A stretch of 64,000 nt of DNA from contig CAVXEW010000002.1 of assembly GCA_963760965.1 (NCBI GenBank), positions 186,001 through 250,000 on the forward strand, read 5' to 3'. The notes beneath the pieces are model-generated. The model was given only the letters and a program-made list of their open reading frames with translations. It was not told the DNA's origin and searched no databases. Positions 53,842 through 63,447 of the stretch are shown piece after piece; position 1 is the first letter of the stretch, and each line of letters starts with the position of its first letter. Source of the stretch: Pararhizobium_B sp963760965. Its GTDB lineage: Bacteria; Pseudomonadota; Alphaproteobacteria; Rhizobiales; Rhizobiaceae. The position numbers and the translations under genes were made by a program.

Positions 53842-56800
53842 ATGCTGCCTGGCTGGATACTCTTCGCAACGGCGCTGACCTACCTGCTGCTGCTTTTCGG
53901 CGTGGCGAGCTACGGCGACCGGCGGAGCGCGCTGCGGATGCCCGGCACGGCGCCGCGGCCGATCATCTATTCGCTGAGCCTGGCGGTCTACTGCACATCC
54001 TGGACCTATCTCGGGGCCGTCGGCCTGGCAACGCAGCACGGGCTCGAGTTTCTGGGCATCTATATCGGCCCGGTAATCATGTTCACCGCCGGCATGCCGA
54101 TTCTCCGGCGCATCGTCGGGCTCGCCAAGGCGGAGCGCCTGACGTCGATCGCCGACTTCATCGCGGCGCGGTACGGCAAGAACCCAACGATCGCGGCCCT
54201 CGTGGCGATCATCGCGGTCCTCGGCACGATTCCCTACATCGCGCTGCAGCTCAAGGCGGTCTCTGACTCGGTCGCGACACTGACAAACGCGACGTTTCCG
54301 GCCCGTCCCTCGACCATGCACGTCGTATTCTCCGACATCTCGTTCGCGGTGACGATATCGCTCGCGCTCTTCGCAGTGGTCTTCGGCACGCGCCATACCG
54401 ACGCCACCGAGCACCAGGACGGGCTCATCCTGGCAATTGCGACGGAATCGATGGTCAAGCTCGTCGCCATCACGACCGTTGGCCTCGTCGTCGTCTTCGG
54501 CATATTCGACGGCTTCGGGGATCTCGTCGCCACGGCGCGTGCGAGCCCGGAGATCATGGCGCGGCTGGGCCACGAGACGCCGCTCGCGCGCTGGATCGTG
54601 CTGACCGTGCTGTCGGGCTTCGCAGTCCTGATGCTGCCGAGGCAGTTCCACGTCACCGTGGTGGAGAACCGGTCGCCGAGCGAGCTGCGGCTCGCGGGCG
54701 TGCTGTTTCCTCTCTATCTCGTCGCGATCAACCTGTTCGTGGTGCCGGTCGCCATCGCAGGCCTCTCCACGTTCGCAGGGGTCGGCGACCGCGATCTCTA
54801 CGTGCTGACCGTCCCTCTCGCCCACGGCCTGCCCTTCGTGACGCTGGCGGCGTTTCTCGGCGGCTTTTCAGCGGCGACGGCGATGGTGATCGTGGCTTCC
54901 GTGGCGGTGGCGATCATGGTCTCGAACGACATCGTGATGCCGCTCTTCCTGCGCCCGAACGTCGTGCGCCGAGGCGCCGTGCCGGGCGATTTCGGCTCGA
55001 CAATCCTGACCGTCCGGCGCACGGCCATCCTCGGCGTGATGCTGCTCGGCTATTTCTACTACAGCGCAGCCGACCTCAACGGCGGTCTTGCCTCGATCGG
55101 GCTCCTGTCATTCGCCGCGATATCGCAGTTCGCTCCGCCTCTCCTCGGCGGCCTCGTCTGGCGGCAGGCCAACGCGCGCGGGGCGATCGCCGGACTCCTC
55201 GGCGGCATGGCGATCTGGACCATACTGCTCTTCGTTCCGAGTCTTGGCGGCCCGAGCACGGTGGGTTTCGCCGCCTCCGTGCTCGATTTCCTGACGCCGG
55301 GCCCGGCATGGGCGTCTGGCCCGGAATCGGACCCGCTCGTCAACGCCGTGATCCTCAGCCTTCTCGCCAACGTGGCGCTGTTCGTCGCCGGTTCGCTGTC
55401 GCGGGCGCCGAAGCCCCTGGAACGCATCCAGGCAGGTGTCTTCATCCCGCAGCGCTCGATCGCCAGTCCGCTCACCGGTCGCTGGCGCACGAAGGTTTCC
55501 GTCGGAGAACTGGAGCAGACGGTGGCCCGCTATCTCGGTACGGCCAGGACGCGCCGCTCGTTCCAGAGCTACGAGGCATCCTCGGGGCAGGAACTGGTGG
55601 CCGCGGAGCCGGCGGACATGGCGCTGGTGCGGGCAGCCGAGCGGCTGCTCGGCAGCGCGATCGGGTCCGCCTCGGCGCGGCTGGTACTTTCACTCCTGTT
55701 CCAGAAGACGGGCGACACGTCGCCGGAAACCGCCAGGCTGCTCGACGAGGCCTCCGAGGCGCTGCAATACAATCACGACCTGCTCGAGACGGCGCTCGGC
55801 CAGATGGACCAGGGCATCAGCGTCTTCGACGGCGCGCGCCGGCTGACCGTGTGGAACACGCGATTCCGGACGCTGCTCGACCTGCCGGAGACCGTCGGGC
55901 AGGTCGGCTTTCCCCTCGAGAGAATCATGGACATCCTCGTCCGCCGCGGCGACGTGGCGGCAGAGGAGCGCGACACGTTCATACGCAACCGGCTGACCAC
56001 GACCGAGGCCTTCCAGCTGACGATAAAGGCCAGGCAGCGGATCATCGAGATCCGCTCCAATCCCATGCCCGACAAGGGCTTCGTGACGACATACGCGGAC
56101 ATCACCGAGAGGGTCGCCGCGGACCTGGCGCTGAAGCAGGCCAACGAGACGCTGGAGGCACGCGTCGCCAAACGCACCGCCGAACTCACCGCCGTCAACC
56201 GCGAACTGAAGGAGGCCCAGGCCGCCGCCGAGGAAGCCAACATCGGCAAGACCCGGTTCCTCGCCGCGGTCGGCCATGACATATTGCAGCCGCTCAACGC
56301 TGCGCGGCTCTATTCATCCTCGCTGGTGGAACGCCTTGGCGCCTCCGACGAAAGGGAACTGGTGCGCCACATCAATTCCTCGCTGGAGTCGGTGGAGACG
56401 ATTCTCGGAGCGGTACTGGACCTGTCCCGGCTCGACACCGGTGCGATGAAGCCGCAAATGTCCGTCTTCCCCCTCGACGACGTCCTGAGGCGCGTAGCCA
56501 CCGACTTCGCACCTATCGCGCACGAGAAAAACCTGCGTTTCACCGTGGTGGAGACATCGGTGCATGTGCGCTCCGACCCGAACCTGCTCAGGCGGCTGAT
56601 CCAGAACCTCGTCTCGAACGCCATCAAATACACGCGCGGCGGACGCGTCCTGATCGGCGTCCGCCACGCGGGCGACCATGTCCAGGTGCAGGTGGTCGAC
56701 ACCGGCATCGGCATCCCGTCGGCCAAGTTCCAGACGGTTTTCAAGGAATTCGCTCGCCTCGACGAGGGGGCGCGGACGGCCACCGGGCTCGGCCTCGGGC

Positions 56801-57352
56801 TGTCGATCGTCGACCGCATAGCCCGCGTCCTCAACCACGCGGTCCGGCTCGAACTCGCGCCCCGGTCGTGGCACGGATTTCCGAGTGGAGATCCCGCGCG
56901 CCTCCGCCCCGGCGATGCGGCCGGCCGGCGAACCGACGGCGATCACGGGCGCTCCCGGATTCAGGCTCGACGGGCTGACGGCGCTCTGCATCGACAACGA
57001 GACGAGCATACTGGAGGGCATGAAGCTGCTGCTCGGCGGCTGGGGCTGCCAGGTGCGGACCGCGACCTCGCTGGCGACGGCGCGGGAACTCGCCGAAGCC
57101 GGCGAGAAGGCCGACGTCGTGATCGCCGACTATCACCTCGACGACGGGACGGGGATCGAGGCGATCGACCAGTTGAGGGCGGCATGGGGGGAAGCGGTGC
57201 CCGGCCTGCTCATCACGGCGGACCGCTCCCAGGAGGTCCGCGCCGAGGCGCAGGCGCGCGGCGTCACCGTTCAGAACAAGCCCATCAGGCCCGGCGCGCT
57301 CAGGGCCTATCTCAACCGTGCGGCCGTCACCCGGCGCAGCGCCGCCGAGTAG
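53842..57352 (+). pseudogene. Symporter-domain hybrid histidine kinase (CrbS/CbrA-like), one frameshift before the receiver domain
   Basis: GGGAGGGAGC precedes the ATG. Residues 1-520 hold about 13 membrane spans of the sodium:solute symporter type (YSLSLAVYCTSWTYLGAVGL). A PAS-like segment (about 640-755), a coiled coil (760-805), the phosphorylated H812 in VGHDILQPLNAARLYSSSLV, the N-box NLVSNAIKYT and the G-box ATGLGLGLSIVD follow. Near 56852 one apparent extra A shifts the frame; the receiver domain (ALCIDNETSILEGMKLLLGG, VIADYHLDDG) continues in another frame to 57352. Corrected length is about 1,170 residues. In CrbS/R such kinases sense nutrients and control acetate use. The response regulator gene is four bases away, convergent. 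Confidence 0.85.
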
Positions 57353-57356
57353 GTGC

Positions 57357-58016
57357 TCAGGTGCTTTGCAGCAGCGCGTCGGCACCGATCCGCGACAGCC
57401 GGATGACGGCCTGGGTCCGGCTGTCGACGTCGAGCTTCTGCAGGACGGCGGAGACGTGCGCCTTGATCGTCGCCTCGGACACGCCGAGCTCGTAGGCGAT
57501 CTGCTTGTTGAGAAGGCCTTCAGCCAGCATGCTGAGGACGCGGCTCTGCTGAGGGGTCAGCGTCTGGATGCGCCTGATCAGGTCGGCGACCTCGGGATCC
57601 TGCTCGGTGCCGAGGTCGATATTCTCGGGAGTCCATATCTCGCCGGCAAGCACGGCCTTTACGCCCGCCCTGATCTCATCGATGCTCGCCGACTTCGAGA
57701 TGAAGCCCGAGGCGCCCATTTCGACCGCCCGGCGTACCGTGGACGGGTCGTCCGTGGCGGAAACCACCACGACTGGGAGATTGACGAATTCCGCCCTGAG
57801 CGCCATCAGGCCGGAGAGTCCGCTGGCACCTGGCATCGTCAGATCGAAGAGCATCAGATGTGCATCGGGATGCTCGGCCGCCGCCTGGCGGGCCGCCTGC
57901 GCGTCGCCTGCCTCGACGATCAGCGGCTCCTGATCAGGGCCCGAGAGCGCATGCCGAAGGGCACCGCGAAAGAGCGGATGGTCGTCGGCAATTATGATCG
58001 TGGTCCTGTCCGTCAC
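57357..58016 (-). CDS. NarL/LuxR-type response regulator, CrbR-like
   Basis: 219 residues. The receiver starts TTIIIADDHPLFRGALRHAL and the phospho-acceptor aspartate is in LMLFDLTMPGASG, with the switch lysine in GFISKSAS. The C-terminal helix-turn-helix is LTPQQSRVLSMLAEGLLNKQ and VSEATIKAHVSAVLQKLDVD. GTG at 58016 has GGGAGGT seven bases upstream. Being tail to tail with the hybrid kinase, it is its likely partner. In Vibrio and Pseudomonas the CrbS/CrbR pair activates acetyl-CoA synthetase; the targets here are unknown. Confidence 0.88.
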   Translation of the reverse strand: MTDRTTIIIADDHPLFRGALRHALSGPDQEPLIVEAGDAQAARQAAAEHPDAHLMLFDLTMPGASGLSGLMALRAEFVNLPVVVVSATDDPSTVRRAVEMGASGFISKSASIDEIRAGVKAVLAGEIWTPENIDLGTEQDPEVADLIRRIQTLTPQQSRVLSMLAEGLLNKQIAYELGVSEATIKAHVSAVLQKLDVDSRTQAVIRLSRIGADALLQST

Positions 58017-58149
58017 CGCAGCCACCTCCCGTCGGCACCCGCCGGCGGCCCGCGACACGGCGGACCAAGGAGCCGCTTCGGGTCGCAGCCGTTGCCGCAG
58101 CCCCCCGCGCGCCGGCACAGGATCATTTACCGGCTTTGCTGCGGCCTGT

Positions 58150-58605
58150 TCAAGTCTTCTCGGCACCCCCGGCGGATCCATCCTCGGGTTTCGGGCGCTC
58201 CCGGAAGTCCCGGTTCAGGTTGTCGACCATCTTGAAGACGTGGCGCATGACGCGTTCAAAGGCGTTCATGGCGCGGTCGAGATCCTTGTCGGTCGGCAGG
58301 GGGGCGGTCTCGGCACTTCGGTCGCGTGCTTGGCCTTCCAGCCGCGCCACGCGCTTCTCAAGTTCGTCGATCCTGGCCTGCAGGGCGCTGCGCTGGTCGG
58401 TGGCGATATCGCAGGCCATCTTCCCGGCTTCGACGCGGCAAAGCGACATCTCTCCGGTACGGTTGTCCATCCGGACGACGCCACCGTCGACGGCCTGCAT
58501 CGAGTAGCGACCGGCCGCCGGCTTTTCCTGCGCGGCGGCGAACGGCGGCAGCGACAGAGCCGCGGCCAGGACCATCGCTGCGGCGGCAAGCGAGCCTGTA
58601 CTCAT
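58150..58605 (-). CDS. Secreted coiled-coil protein of unknown function
   Basis: 151 residues. A signal peptide (AAAAMVLAAALSLPPFAAAQ) is followed by GRYSMQAVDGGVVRMDNRTG and CRVEAGKMACD with two cysteines, then a coiled coil (ALQARIDELEKRVARLEGQA) and a charged tail. I recall similar proteins annotated only as hypothetical. It is upstream of the response regulator on the same strand with 133 bases between. AAAGGAGG precedes the ATG. Confidence 0.75.
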   Translation of the reverse strand: MSTGSLAAAAMVLAAALSLPPFAAAQEKPAAGRYSMQAVDGGVVRMDNRTGEMSLCRVEAGKMACDIATDQRSALQARIDELEKRVARLEGQARDRSAETAPLPTDKDLDRAMNAFERVMRHVFKMVDNLNRDFRERPKPEDGSAGGAEKT

Positions 58606-58736
58606 GATCGGACCCTCCTTTGTCGGTCTTTCCTGATATCACTGAACAACGGCCTGATTGGGAATTGAAGCCGAAATTCCCCGATCGGCCAACGATGCCC
58701 TTTCCGGGAGGTTCAAATGCCGGTAGGAAACGGACG

Positions 58737-59084
58737 ATGAGCGACATGATATACAAGATCGCGCCCCGTGCCCTCTGGGAGGAAGCGGAAAAGGCCGGCG
58801 TCTTCGCGGGCGCGCCCGTGGACCATGCGGACGGGTTCATCCATTTTTCCACGGCCGGCCAGGCCCGCGAGACCGCGGCGAGGCATTTCGCGGGCAAGGA
58901 CGACCTGCTGCTGGTGGCCGTGCGGCCGGACGCCCTCGGAGACGCCCTCAGGTACGAGGCGTCACGCGGCGGCGACCTCTTTCCGCACCTCTACGCCCCG
59001 CTTCCTCTCGATGCCGTGGCCTGGGCGAAGCCCCTTCCGCTCGGCCCCGACGGCCGCCATCTCTTCCCGGAGATGGATGGGTGA
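58737..59084 (+). CDS. DUF952 family protein
   Basis: 115 residues with the DUF952 pattern: MIYKIAPRALWEEAEKAGVF, then DGFIHFSTAGQARETAARHF and FPHLYAPLPLDAV. The fold is like a small ADP-ribosyl-processing or glutathione-related domain, but function is unknown. AGGAAA lies seven bases before the ATG. Its stop overlaps the pyrD start by four bases; this pairing is common in rhizobia. Confidence 0.88.
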   Translation: MSDMIYKIAPRALWEEAEKAGVFAGAPVDHADGFIHFSTAGQARETAARHFAGKDDLLLVAVRPDALGDALRYEASRGGDLFPHLYAPLPLDAVAWAKPLPLGPDGRHLFPEMDG

Positions 59085-60178
59085 GCCGGTTCCTCGACGC
59101 GGCGGCACGGCGCTTCGCCTTCGCGCTCGACCCGGAGCGGGCCCACGGCCTGTCGATCCGCGCGCTGCAGAGCGGCGTCGTTCCCAAGGCGCCGGAGAGC
59201 GCCGACCAGCGGCTCAACTCGATCGTCGCCGGGCTGCCGTTCGCAAACCCCGTCGGCATTGCCGCGGGCTACGACAAGAACGCCGAGGTGCCCTATGCCC
59301 TGCAGCGGCTCGGCTTCGGTTTCGTCGAGGTCGGAACGCTCACGCCCGAGCCCCAGAAAGGCAATCCCCGGCCGCGGCTCTTCCGGCTGCCGCGCGACCG
59401 CGCGGTCATCAACCGCATGGGCTTCAACAATTGCGGTCACGCCGAAGCGCTCCGCCGCCTGAAGGCAGACCGGCGCGGCGGGATCATCGGCGTCAACATC
59501 GGCGCGAACAAGGACAGTGCCGACCGGGTCAGCGACTATGTCTCGGGCATCCGCACCTTCTATGACGTCGCCTCGTACTTCACCGCCAACATCTCATCTC
59601 CGAACACCCCGGGCCTTCGCAAGCTGCAGGAGCGCGATGCGCTCGACGAACTGCTGTCCGCCGTCCTCGGCGCGCGGGACGAGGAAGCCGGCCGCCGAGG
59701 GAAACGCTCGCCGGTCTTCCTCAAGATCGCGCCCGACCTCACGGAGGCCGAGCTTGACGACATCGCGGCCGCCGCGCAACGCCACGGACTCGACGGACTG
59801 ATCGTCTCGAACACGACGACGGCGCGCACCGGGCTGAAAGACCGGCGGCTGGCCGGAGAAGCGGGCGGCCTGTCGGGCCGGCCTCTGTTCGAGCGCTCGA
59901 CGATCGTTCTCGCAAAGCTGCGGGTACGGCTCGGCCCGCACCTGCCGATCGTCGGCGTCGGCGGCGTCGATTCTACCGAGACCGCGGCGGAGAAGATCCG
60001 CGCCGGAGCCGACCTGGTGCAACTCTACACCGGTCTCGTCTATGGCGGGCCGGGGCTCGTCGCGCGGATCGTGCGCGGCCTCTCCACGCTCTGCGACCGG
60101 GAAGGCCTGACCGGCCTCTCCGCGCTGCGGGATACCCGGGCCGACGTCTGGGCGATGCGCAAGCTCGCCGATCAGTAG
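59081..60178 (+). CDS. pyrD: Dihydroorotate dehydrogenase (quinone), class 2
   Basis: 365 residues, GTG start. The N-terminal membrane-associating helix region (LDAAARRFAFALDPERAHGL) marks class 2. NPVGIAAGYDKNAE and EVGTLTPEPQKGNPRPRLFR bind FMN, the catalytic serine is in YFTANISSPNTPGLR, and GVGGVDSTETAAEKIRAGAD is the C-terminal FMN phosphate site. It feeds electrons from dihydroorotate to quinone in pyrimidine synthesis. The 3' end overlaps the convergent exporter gene by seven bases. Confidence 0.95.
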   Translation: MSRFLDAAARRFAFALDPERAHGLSIRALQSGVVPKAPESADQRLNSIVAGLPFANPVGIAAGYDKNAEVPYALQRLGFGFVEVGTLTPEPQKGNPRPRLFRLPRDRAVINRMGFNNCGHAEALRRLKADRRGGIIGVNIGANKDSADRVSDYVSGIRTFYDVASYFTANISSPNTPGLRKLQERDALDELLSAVLGARDEEAGRRGKRSPVFLKIAPDLTEAELDDIAAAAQRHGLDGLIVSNTTTARTGLKDRRLAGEAGGLSGRPLFERSTIVLAKLRVRLGPHLPIVGVGGVDSTETAAEKIRAGADLVQLYTGLVYGGPGLVARIVRGLSTLCDREGLTGLSALRDTRADVWAMRKLADQ

Positions 60179-61545
60179 GGCGGAAAGGTACCCGCCGCAC
60201 GCCGCCCGAGGATCGCGACCAGGCTGAACCCGCGCAGACCGAGGAAGACGTTGAGCGCCAGCCACAGGCCGTGATTGGCGAGCAACGGCACGGCCAGCCA
60301 GATGAGGCCGACGAAGACGGCGAGCGACAGAACCATCATGTTACGCATGTCGCGGGACCAGGTCGCGCCGATGAAGACGCCGTCCATTTCGAACGCGAGA
60401 ACGCCGGCGACCGGCGTCAGGGCCGCCCAGGGAAGGTATGTCAGGGCGGTGGCACGCACGTCGGCCGCCGTGGTCATCAGGTCAATGACGGCGTGACCGA
60501 AAACGATGAACAGCAGCGCCGTGAGCGCCGCCAGCAGGAAGCCCCACAGCACCGTAAGCCGGACGGCCCTGTCGAAGGCCGGGCGGAAATTCGCTCCGAT
60601 CGACCGGCCGACCATCTGCTCGGCCGCCGTGGCGAAACCGTCGAGATAGTTGCCGGCGATGAAGAAGATGTTCATCAGGATCGCATTGGCGGCAAGAGCC
60701 ACGGCTCCGAACTGTGCGCCGCTTCGCGTGAAGTATGCGAAGGCCCCGAGCAACGCCAGGGAGCGGACCATGATGTCGCAGTTGAGCGACATCAGGCGCC
60801 AGACGGCCTGCCGGTGGAAGATGCGGCCAAGCGTCGGGCGGCGGGCGGCGCGAAAGCGCAGGACGACAAGGACGAAGCCGAGCGAGGCGCCGGCCACCTC
60901 GCCGGCGACGGTGCCGACCGCCACCCCGGTCACGCCCCAGCCGAGATGCAGGCCCAGGTAGATCGACAGGACGATGTTGATGCCGCTGACCAGACCCTGC
61001 AGGAAGAGCGCGGCACCGCTCTCGCCGCGGCCGAGCAGGTAGCCGAGGATCGCGTAGTTGGCGAGCCCGGCGGGCGCCGACAGGATGCGGATCGCCATGT
61101 AGGCGGCCATCGCGTCGCGCACGCCCGGTCCCGGATCCATGACCCATCCGCCGATCAGTATGATGACGGGCGCCAGCAGTGCCATCAGCGTGCCCGAGAC
61201 GAGCGCGATGGAAATGGAACGCCAGAAGATGGCCTGTTGCTCGACTTCGTCACCGCGGCCGAATGCCTGCGCGACGAGTCCCGTCGTCGCGGAGCGCAGG
61301 AAATTGAAGGTGTTGAAGAGGAGGTCGAAGACGATCGTGCCGATCGCAAGTCCGCCGATCAGCGCCGCGTCGCCGAGCTGGCCGACGACGCCGGTGTCCA
61401 CCAGGCCCTGCAGCGGCGTCGTCAGATAGGCGAGCGTCATCGGGACCGCGATCGCGAGCACCGCGCGGTTGGTTACGGCGAACGGTCTCACGGGGGTCGC
61501 GAACCGGTCGGCGGACGTCTGTTCCTGCAGGCGGTTTTCCTGCAC
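60172..61545 (-). CDS. MATE-family multidrug exporter (DinF-like)
   Basis: About 457 residues with 12 membrane segments. The first half starts NRAVLAIAVPMTLAYLTTPL and LVDTGVVGQLGDAALIGGLA, the classic MATE opening, and the second half repeats the fold (ANAILMNIFFIAGNYLDGFA). DinF-type MATE proteins use proton or sodium gradients to expel cationic drugs. GTG at 61545 has AGGAGT seven bases upstream; a GTG at 61587 would be a longer alternative. Confidence 0.9.
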   Translation of the reverse strand: MQENRLQEQTSADRFATPVRPFAVTNRAVLAIAVPMTLAYLTTPLQGLVDTGVVGQLGDAALIGGLAIGTIVFDLLFNTFNFLRSATTGLVAQAFGRGDEVEQQAIFWRSISIALVSGTLMALLAPVIILIGGWVMDPGPGVRDAMAAYMAIRILSAPAGLANYAILGYLLGRGESGAALFLQGLVSGINIVLSIYLGLHLGWGVTGVAVGTVAGEVAGASLGFVLVVLRFRAARRPTLGRIFHRQAVWRLMSLNCDIMVRSLALLGAFAYFTRSGAQFGAVALAANAILMNIFFIAGNYLDGFATAAEQMVGRSIGANFRPAFDRAVRLTVLWGFLLAALTALLFIVFGHAVIDLMTTAADVRATALTYLPWAALTPVAGVLAFEMDGVFIGATWSRDMRNMMVLSLAVFVGLIWLAVPLLANHGLWLALNVFLGLRGFSLVAILGRRAAGTFPPY

Positions 61546-61665
61546 GGGGACACTCCTGGCTTCCTTCGGGGCTGGAGTTCCTTGCACGGCGCCGAAACGA
61601 TGGCAACGCGTTTCTTCCCGCGCGGAGGCTGGTTCGGAGCGGCAGCGCCGCTATATCTTCCCCCG

Positions 61666-62568
61666 ATGTCGCTGCCCATCGTCCACAATCCCAACTACGA
61701 CGCGCATTTTGATCCGAACCACCGCTTTCCGATGGGAAAATACTCGCGGCTGGGTGCGCTCCTGCGTGCCGAAGGCCTGCTGAGCGACGAGACCATCCGC
61801 ATTCCATCGCCGGCGCCCGCCGCCTGGCTGGCGCTTGCGCACGAACGCTCTTATGTCGACCAGGTCATCGACGCGAACGTGCCGGTGGCGATCGAGAAAG
61901 GCATCGGCTTCCCCGTAACCGAACGGGTTTCGCTCCGCGCGCGCTCGGCCGTCGCCGGCACGATTCTGGCCGCCCGCCTCGCACTGGAGCACGGACTGGC
62001 CTGCAATACCGCCGGCGGCAGCCACCATGCGCGGCATGCCCATGGCGCCGGATTCTGCACATTCAACGACGTCGGCGTGGCGGCGAAGCTGCTGCTCGCC
62101 GACAGAGAGATCGCCCGTGCGCTCGTCGTCGACCTTGACGTCCACCAGGGCGATGGAACGGCCGAGATCTTCGCAGGCGACCCCGCCGTCTTCACCGTTT
62201 CCGTCCATGCGGAAAAGAACTATCCGGCAAGGAAGATGCGTTCCGATCTCGACGTCCCGCTCCCCGACGGCGTTCGCGACGACGCATATATGGAGACGGT
62301 GGAATCGGTGCTGCGCCGGGCGTTCACGGAATGTCGCCCGGACATCGTCTTCTACAATGCCGGCGTCGACCCGCATGAGCACGACCGGCTCGGCCGCCTG
62401 GCGCTGAGCGACGACGGCCTCCGGCGCCGCGATGCGGCCGTGATCGGCTTCTTCCGGAGGTTGGGAATCCCGCTTTGCGGTGTCATCGGCGGTGGATATT
62501 CGCGCGACGTCGATGCGGTCGCCATGCGCCATCTCATCCTGTTCCGCACCGCGGCGGACTTCGCATAG
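61666..62568 (+). CDS. Histone deacetylase-like (acetylpolyamine amidohydrolase superfamily) protein
   Basis: 300 residues. The active site is clear: NTAGGSHHARHAHGAGFCTF has the paired histidines, LVVDLDVHQGDGTAEIF the zinc-binding aspartate and histidine, and FYNAGVDPHEHDRLG the second aspartate. Bacterial members remove acetyl groups from polyamines, acetoin-related compounds or proteins. The frame is open for 1.4 kb upstream by composition, but ATG 61666 gives the family start LPIVHNPNYDAHFDPNHRFP. No partner gene is adjacent. Confidence 0.9.
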   Translation: MSLPIVHNPNYDAHFDPNHRFPMGKYSRLGALLRAEGLLSDETIRIPSPAPAAWLALAHERSYVDQVIDANVPVAIEKGIGFPVTERVSLRARSAVAGTILAARLALEHGLACNTAGGSHHARHAHGAGFCTFNDVGVAAKLLLADREIARALVVDLDVHQGDGTAEIFAGDPAVFTVSVHAEKNYPARKMRSDLDVPLPDGVRDDAYMETVESVLRRAFTECRPDIVFYNAGVDPHEHDRLGRLALSDDGLRRRDAAVIGFFRRLGIPLCGVIGGGYSRDVDAVAMRHLILFRTAADFA

Positions 62569-62572
62569 GCGG

Positions 62573-63061
62573 CTACTCGCCGGTCAGCACCATCGACCAG
62601 TAGGGGCGGCCGGTCTTCGCGTCGGTCGCAACGGCGACCCCGACGCCCTTGTAGCTTCCGCCAAGCATGTTGCGTCTGTGGGGCGGTGACTTCTCCCACG
62701 CGGCGACGGCCGCGTCGACGGAACGCTGGCCGGTGGCGATGTTTTCCGCCGCCGGGAGTGGAACGTCGCTTCGCTTCATCCGGCGCGCGAAGTCGGCTCC
62801 GATGCCGATATTGTGCTCCATGACCTGGTGGGCGGCCATGTTCCGGGCCTGGTCGAGCGCTGCACGGGAAGCATGCCGATCGACCTGCAGCGCCGGCTGG
62901 CCGTTCGCCTCGCGGAAGGCGTTGACGCGGGCGATCGCATCGCCGCTGACAATCCTCGCGCCGGTCACCTCGCCGTTTCCGTGCAGCGATCCGCATGCCG
63001 AAAGGCCGGTGGCGAGAAGCGCGAGCGCGACGAACAGGCTGCGGCGAACGCTCGAATGCAA
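62573..63061 (-). CDS. CAP/SCP-domain lipoprotein
   Basis: About 162 residues. A lipoprotein signal (SLFVALALLATGLSACGS, lipobox LSAC) is followed by a CAP domain: VNAFREANGQPALQVDRHAS, then MAAHQVMEHNIGIG and SPPHRRNMLGGSYKGVGVAV. CAP proteins in bacteria are of unclear, possibly envelope, function. TTG at 63061 with AAGGA upstream is proposed because no in-frame ATG gives a good signal peptide. Confidence 0.8.
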   Translation of the reverse strand: MHSSVRRSLFVALALLATGLSACGSLHGNGEVTGARIVSGDAIARVNAFREANGQPALQVDRHASRAALDQARNMAAHQVMEHNIGIGADFARRMKRSDVPLPAAENIATGQRSVDAAVAAWEKSPPHRRNMLGGSYKGVGVAVATDAKTGRPYWSMVLTGE

Positions 63062-63095
63062 ACTGGCGATCCTTCCCGTAGACGCGATGCCGCTG

Positions 63096-63374
63096 TCAGC
63101 CGCGACTGTGGCCGAGGGCGCTGAAGACGCGGAGGACGACGAACACCGGGACGACGACCACCGCACCGAGCGCGAGATAGCGCCCGAACCGGCCGAGCGC
63201 GACGAAGCCGGTGTCCCAGAGGTTCTGCAGGAAATCCCGGGCGGCGTAGAAAACGTCGACCGGATACCAGTCGAGGGCGCTCATGACGACGCCGACAATG
63301 AACGACACCACCAGCAGCTTCACCAGCGTGCGGCCCGGCGTATCGCCCAGAAATTGCGTGACCCTGCCCGACAT
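63096..63374 (-). CDS. Small two-span membrane protein (DUF6460-like)
   Basis: 92 residues with two membrane segments (LVKLLVVSFIVGVVMSAL and LALGAVVVVPVFVVLRVF). The segment between, DWYPVDVFYAARDFLQNLWD, is characteristic of a short conserved rhizobial family, which I recall as DUF6460. Function unknown. It sits between the ligase and CAP genes on the same strand. Confidence 0.75.
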   Translation of the reverse strand: MSGRVTQFLGDTPGRTLVKLLVVSFIVGVVMSALDWYPVDVFYAARDFLQNLWDTGFVALGRFGRYLALGAVVVVPVFVVLRVFSALGHSRG

Positions 63375-63447
63375 TCCCAGCCTCTCGGTGGTTCTTCGTC
63401 CGCCGAACACATAGGCGAGCGAAAGCGGCGGCACAAGGGCGCCCGGC

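Noticed and set aside
60271..62568. A 765-codon plus-strand frame ahead of the histone deacetylase-like gene
   Set aside because: The first 1.4 kb is antisense to the MATE exporter and very rich in charged residues. The real start is at 61666.
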